From the NCBI GenBank assembly GCA_900769035.1, contig CAAGFD010000175.1, positions 1-9,436 on the forward strand: a stretch of DNA of 9,436 nucleotides. The letters run 5' to 3'. Below the pieces are notes generated by a model that did no database searches, had not been told where the DNA came from, and was given only the letters and a program-made list of their open reading frames with translations. Source of the stretch: Bacteroidales bacterium. GTDB lineage: Bacteria; Bacteroidota; Bacteroidia; Bacteroidales; Paludibacteraceae. Made by a program: the position numbers and the translations under genes. This document shows, one piece after another, positions 5,780-9,436 of the stretch (positions within the stretch are counted from its first letter, which is position 1; every line of letters starts with the position of its first letter).

Positions 5780-7138
5780 TTATTTTCCGTAATGACGATA
5801 AAATTCCACCACAGATACTATACCATTTTTAAAGACGTCTAAGTCAAAATTCTCGTTAGGGGAATGGATAGCATTACTTTCGAGTCCGAATCCCATCAAG
5901 ATTGTTTTAAAGCCGAGCACCTGTTCGAATGTAGAGATAATAGGAATACTACCTCCACGGCGAGCGGCAATAGGTTTTTTACCAAAACCGATTTCAAAGC
6001 CTGCCTCTGCTGCCTTATAAGCCGGCAAATCTATAGGGCAAAGATAACCCTGTCCGCCATGCATAGGAGTAACGTTTACACGTACACTTTTCGGAGCTAT
6101 CTTATTAAAATAATCAACAAAAGCTTGTGAAATCTTATGATGGTCTTGATTGGCAACAAGGCGGCACGATACTTTTGCGTATGCTTTTGAAGGGAGAACC
6201 GTTTTTGAGCCCTCGCCGGTATATCCGCCCCAAATACCACATATATCGAATGACGGGCGACAACTATTACGCTCGAGAGTGGAATAACCTTCTTCTCCTG
6301 CTACCTCACGCACATCGATAGCTGCTTTATATTTCTCCAAATCAAACGGAATATCGGCAATCATCTTACGCTCGGCAGGTGTAAGTTCCACCACATCATC
6401 ATAGAAACCCGGTATAGTTATCTTACCTTTGTCGTCTACCACAGTAGCAAGCATTTTACAAAGGGTATTAATAGGGTTTGCAACGGCGCCACCGAAATGT
6501 CCTGAATGTAAGTCGCGGTTAGGACCGGTAACCTCTATTTGCCAATAAGCGAGGCCACGCAAACCGGTAGTTATAGAAGGAGTATCTTTTCCTATCATGC
6601 TGGTGTCGGAAACTAGGATGATATCGCTCTTGAGCATCTCTTTATTCTCTTTACAGAAATCCTCTAACGAAGGAGACCCGATTTCCTCTTCACCTTCGAA
6701 GATAAATTTCACATTACATTTCAACTCCTTTTGAGCCACAAGATATTCAAAGGCTTTCACTTGTACCATCGCTTGACCTTTATCATCATCTGCGCCACGA
6801 GCATAGAGATGATTATCACGAATTTCCGCCTCAAAAGGGTTTGACTTCCACTCTTCGAAAGGCTCTGCAGGCATCACATCATAGTGCGAGTAAACGAGCA
6901 CGGTAGGCAACTCCGGGCTAATCATTTTTTGAGCAAAAACGATAGGGTTACCTTTAGTTTTCATTACCTTAGCAGTGTCGGCACCGGCAGCAAGGAGTAA
7001 TTCTACCCAGCGTTCCGCACATTTCACCATTTCCGCAGCATTCTCAGGCTTTGCCGAGATAGATTGTATGCGGATTAAAGAATTCCACTCTTCTACAAAG
7101 CGATTAAAATTCTTGTCGATATAATCTCTTATTTCCAT
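5780..7138 (-). CDS. M20 family zinc dipeptidase
   Basis: The 452-residue protein is a full-length M20 metallopeptidase of the carnosinase-like dipeptidase group, which hydrolyses dipeptides or short peptides with two metal ions. Predicted metal ligands are His85 (in YSHYDVMP), bridging Asp118 (in ARGADDDKG), Glu152, Asp178 (in LVSDTSM) and His425 (in NAIHSPNE). Glu151 in EGEEEIGS is the likely catalytic base. His211 in DLHSGHFGG marks the dimerisation (lid) domain and its contribution to the active site. No signal peptide is seen, so it is probably cytosolic. The ATG at 7136-7138 gives the expected N-terminus (MEIRDYIDKNFNRF). It starts 20 bases after the tex stop with no promoter between, so it is probably the second gene of a tex operon. 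Exact substrate specificity cannot be told from sequence. Confidence 0.95.
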   Translation of the reverse strand: MEIRDYIDKNFNRFVEEWNSLIRIQSISAKPENAAEMVKCAERWVELLLAAGADTAKVMKTKGNPIVFAQKMISPELPTVLVYSHYDVMPAEPFEEWKSNPFEAEIRDNHLYARGADDDKGQAMVQVKAFEYLVAQKELKCNVKFIFEGEEEIGSPSLEDFCKENKEMLKSDIILVSDTSMIGKDTPSITTGLRGLAYWQIEVTGPNRDLHSGHFGGAVANPINTLCKMLATVVDDKGKITIPGFYDDVVELTPAERKMIADIPFDLEKYKAAIDVREVAGEEGYSTLERNSCRPSFDICGIWGGYTGEGSKTVLPSKAYAKVSCRLVANQDHHKISQAFVDYFNKIAPKSVRVNVTPMHGGQGYLCPIDLPAYKAAEAGFEIGFGKKPIAARRGGSIPIISTFEQVLGFKTILMGFGLESNAIHSPNENFDLDVFKNGIVSVVEFYRHYGK

Positions 7139-7158
7139 GATATATAATTATTTAGTTT

Positions 7159-9276
7159 TTAAAAAATCAACGATAAAGAGATGCGTTTACGATTTGCATC
7201 TACATCTAATATTTTAACTTTTATATGTTGATTAACGGCAACAATATCAAGAGGAGAAATCACTTTTTTCTCACTCATTTGAGATACGTGCAGCAACCCG
7301 TTTTCTTTAATACCTATATTAACAAAAGCCCCGAATTGAGTAACGTTAGTTACTATGCCGTCTACAATCATATTCGGTTTAAGATCTTCAATAGTTTTAA
7401 TATTAGGGTCGAAGCCCCATTGCTCAACGCCAACACGAGGGTCTCTACCCGGCTTTTCAAGTTCCGCCACAATATCTTTCAAAGTAAGCATACCCACAGA
7501 GTCGGAGATATACTCCTCAAGGTTTATATTATGTATAACGGCTTTATTTCGGATTAAATCTTTGACTTCGATATTATTATCTTTTGCCATTTTCTCGACG
7601 AGTTTATATCGTTCGGGGTGAACGGCAGAATTATCAAGCGGATTATCGGAATTAGCCACTCGGAGAAATCCTGCACATTGCTCATAAGTTTTTGGTCCCA
7701 TTTTAGGCACTTTAAGCAATGCTTTACGGTTGGCAAACGGACCGTTATCAGCGCGGAAATCCACTATATTCTTTGCCAGTTGAGGTCCTATTCCGGAAAC
7801 ATAAGTAAGCAACTGTTTCGAAGCATTATTCACCTCAACACCGACGGCATTGACGCACGACATCACTGTACTATCGAGTGCATTTTGTAATTTGGATTGA
7901 TTGACATCATGTTGATACTGCCCGACACCAATGCTTTTGGGGTCGATTTTCACGAGTTCCGCAAGCGGGTCCATCAATCGGCGACCGATAGAAACTGCAC
8001 CACGCACGGTGACGTCGTAATCAGGAAATTCCTCTCGAGCCACCGCCGATGCGGAATAGATACTTGCACCGCTTTCGCTTACCGAAAAAGCTTGTATATC
8101 TTTATTAAATCTAAGTTTTTGAATGAACTCTTCCGTCTCTCTACCTGCTGTACCATTACCTATTGCAATAGCCTCTATATCATATTGCTCTACAAGGGTA
8201 GTTATTTTTTTAGCAGCCATCGCACGCTCATTTTTCGGCGGATGAGGGTATATTGTATCATTATGTAGCAAATTGCCTTGTGCATCCAAGCAAACCACTT
8301 TACATCCCGTACGAAACCCCGGGTCAATACCCATTGTACGTTTCTGTCCGAGAGGCGAAGAGAGCAATAATTGACGTAAATTAGACGAGAAAATTTTTAT
8401 TGCCTCATCATCGGCTTTTTCCTTGCTTATATTGGCAAATTCATTTTCGATAGCAGGTTTTAGAAGTCGTTTGTAAGCATCCGAAATAGCATCTGATATA
8501 ATATCTTGATTTTGAATATTATTAGAACGAATAAAAATTTTCTCGAGGCGAGCTATAGCTTTTTCTTTATCAACATCGATAGATACCTTCAATAATTTCT
8601 CCTCCTCACCACGTCTCATTGCAAGCAGTGCATGCGACGGACAATGGCTCAATCGATATTCTTTATCAAAATAATTGCTGTAATTATCGGCTTCCGCTTC
8701 TTTACCTTTTACAACTTTACATGATATAATCGCATAATTTTCAAATTGAGAACGGATAGTATTTCTTGCTGAACTACTCTCGTTAACCCACTCTGCAATA
8801 ATATCTTTTGCACCGTCGATGGCAGCTTTTTCTGAATCTACTTTATCATTAATATATTTTTTTGCCAACAAAAAAGCGTCACCTTTTCCACTCATAATAA
8901 TTTTGGCAAGAGGCTCTAATCCGGCTTCTTTGGCAATAGTAGCCTTAGTACGTTTTTTCTGTTTAAAAGGCAGATAAATATCCTCAATATCCGTTATGGA
9001 CCAATTATCTTGCAGCCGGGCTGCAATCTCATCCGTCATAACACCCGCTTCAGTAATGGTATCGAATACAAATTGTCTTCTTTTCTCAACCTCTGTTAGG
9101 CGATTAAATTCTTGTTGAATTTCTGCAATCTTCACCTCATCCAATGCGCCGGTACGTTCTTTCCTATATCTGGCAATAAAAGGGATAGTAGCGCCCTCAT
9201 CCAGCATATCCAACACATTACGCACACCGGCTAACGGCACTCCACAAACGTTTGCTATTATATCTATTTTATTCAT
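7159..9276 (-). CDS. tex: Tex, S1-domain RNA-binding transcription accessory protein
   Basis: The 705-residue protein is a complete Tex homologue, the bacterial relative of eukaryotic Spt6, a nucleic-acid-binding protein linked to transcription. Domains in order are: a helical N-terminal region with the signature GATIPFIARYRKERTG at 28-43; a YqgF/RNase H-like domain at about 312-450 with GIDPGFRTGCK, IGNGTAGRE and ESGASIYSAS; helix-hairpin-helix motifs at about 490-545 (YVSGIGPQLAKNIV and VPKMGPKTYEQCAGFLR); and a C-terminal S1 domain at about 635-703 (VTNVTQFGAFV...LLHVSQMS...KRISLSL). It ends at the S1 domain, without the extra C-terminal tail of some Tex proteins. The ATG at 9274-9276 gives the standard N-terminus MNKIDIIANVCGVP. 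A consensus promoter and a hairpin lie upstream; the M20 gene follows in the same unit. Confidence 0.98.
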   Translation of the reverse strand: MNKIDIIANVCGVPLAGVRNVLDMLDEGATIPFIARYRKERTGALDEVKIAEIQQEFNRLTEVEKRRQFVFDTITEAGVMTDEIAARLQDNWSITDIEDIYLPFKQKKRTKATIAKEAGLEPLAKIIMSGKGDAFLLAKKYINDKVDSEKAAIDGAKDIIAEWVNESSSARNTIRSQFENYAIISCKVVKGKEAEADNYSNYFDKEYRLSHCPSHALLAMRRGEEEKLLKVSIDVDKEKAIARLEKIFIRSNNIQNQDIISDAISDAYKRLLKPAIENEFANISKEKADDEAIKIFSSNLRQLLLSSPLGQKRTMGIDPGFRTGCKVVCLDAQGNLLHNDTIYPHPPKNERAMAAKKITTLVEQYDIEAIAIGNGTAGRETEEFIQKLRFNKDIQAFSVSESGASIYSASAVAREEFPDYDVTVRGAVSIGRRLMDPLAELVKIDPKSIGVGQYQHDVNQSKLQNALDSTVMSCVNAVGVEVNNASKQLLTYVSGIGPQLAKNIVDFRADNGPFANRKALLKVPKMGPKTYEQCAGFLRVANSDNPLDNSAVHPERYKLVEKMAKDNNIEVKDLIRNKAVIHNINLEEYISDSVGMLTLKDIVAELEKPGRDPRVGVEQWGFDPNIKTIEDLKPNMIVDGIVTNVTQFGAFVNIGIKENGLLHVSQMSEKKVISPLDIVAVNQHIKVKILDVDANRKRISLSLIF

Positions 9277-9299
9277 TTACAGACATATAAATTTTCACT

Positions 9300-9334
9300 A
9301 AAAAAAGGCTTCATCATATCACACAAAAGCCTTT
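9300..9334 (-). terminator. Hairpin with U-tract in the tex leader (attenuator or terminator)
   Basis: AAAGGCTT (read on the minus strand from 9334 to 9327) pairs with AAGCCTTT (9311-9304) over a 15-base loop. It is followed on the minus strand by a run of T, so the structure has the form of an intrinsic terminator. It lies between the tex promoter and the start codon, about 10 bases after the predicted transcript start. It may attenuate tex, or terminate transcription from further right. Confidence 0.6.
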
Positions 9335-9345
9335 ATATCAAATTA

Positions 9346-9376
9346 CAAATATACGAAATTTTCCACACACTACAAA
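9346..9376 (-). promoter_or_regulatory. Consensus Bacteroidetes promoter of tex
   Basis: On the minus strand, TTTG (9376-9373) is followed after exactly 19 bases by TATATTTG (9353-9346), a full match to TTTG-N19-TAnnTTTG. The transcript would start near 9343, leaving a leader of about 65 bases before the tex ATG. Confidence 0.8.
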
Positions 9377-9436
9377 ACAGGGTAATACCATGCCCTCAAT
9401 GCTACTCTCAACAAGCAACTGCAAAATTAGCGACAA
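9377..9436. other. Region upstream of the tex promoter to window end
   Basis: No gene is seen. A second minus-strand TAATTTTG (9429-9422) also fits TAnnTTTG, but its -33 partner would lie beyond the window edge, so it cannot be judged. Confidence 0.35.

Noticed and set aside
5746..5783. Inverted repeat as terminator of the M20 gene
   Set aside because: The 8-base stem is AT-only with a 22-base loop and no U-tract, so it is too weak to call.
7225..8268. Several plus-strand open frames within tex
   Set aside because: They are antisense shadows of a well conserved gene with intact domains.

Overview
The window looks like ordinary chromosome from a low-GC member of the Bacteroidales, probably a metagenome contig. 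Three things suggest this. Promoters match the Bacteroidetes form (TTTG, 19 bases, TAnnTTTG). Most starts lack a Shine-Dalgarno site. The first gene is a large secreted protein built from adhesin-like and fibronectin type III modules, as is common in that order. All protein genes are on the minus strand; the only plus-strand gene is a tRNA.

Layout from left to right. Bases 1-16 are not genomic: they match the end of an Illumina TruSeq adapter, so the true sequence starts at 17. Bases 17-2065 hold the N-terminal 683 residues of the secreted modular protein, whose C-terminus is lost at the contig end. Bases 2066-2534 have no gene but carry a degenerate array of about 19-21 base repeats. Bases 2535-3824 hold the translation operon infC-rpmI-rplT (IF-3, bL35, bL20), closed by a strong hairpin terminator. 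infC appears to start at a rare AUA codon behind a perfect AGGAGG site, which adds 26 residues to the TTG-initiated frame. A plus-strand tRNA-Glu(CTC) gene follows, with its own consensus promoter and terminator.

Bases 4311-4604 have no gene and hold four 31-base tandem repeats and a pyrimidine-rich stretch. Then come a secreted lysophospholipase-like alpha/beta hydrolase (4605-5618), an M20 dipeptidase (5780-7138) and tex (7159-9276). The M20 gene lies 20 bases behind tex and is probably co-transcribed with it. tex has a consensus promoter, and between that promoter and the start codon sits a hairpin with a U-tract that could act as an attenuator.

No defence system, mobile element, CRISPR array or clear novel multi-gene system is visible. 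The points worth a second look are small: the infC start, the tex leader hairpin, the two repeat arrays, the imperfect tRNA acceptor stem and the adapter at the contig end.
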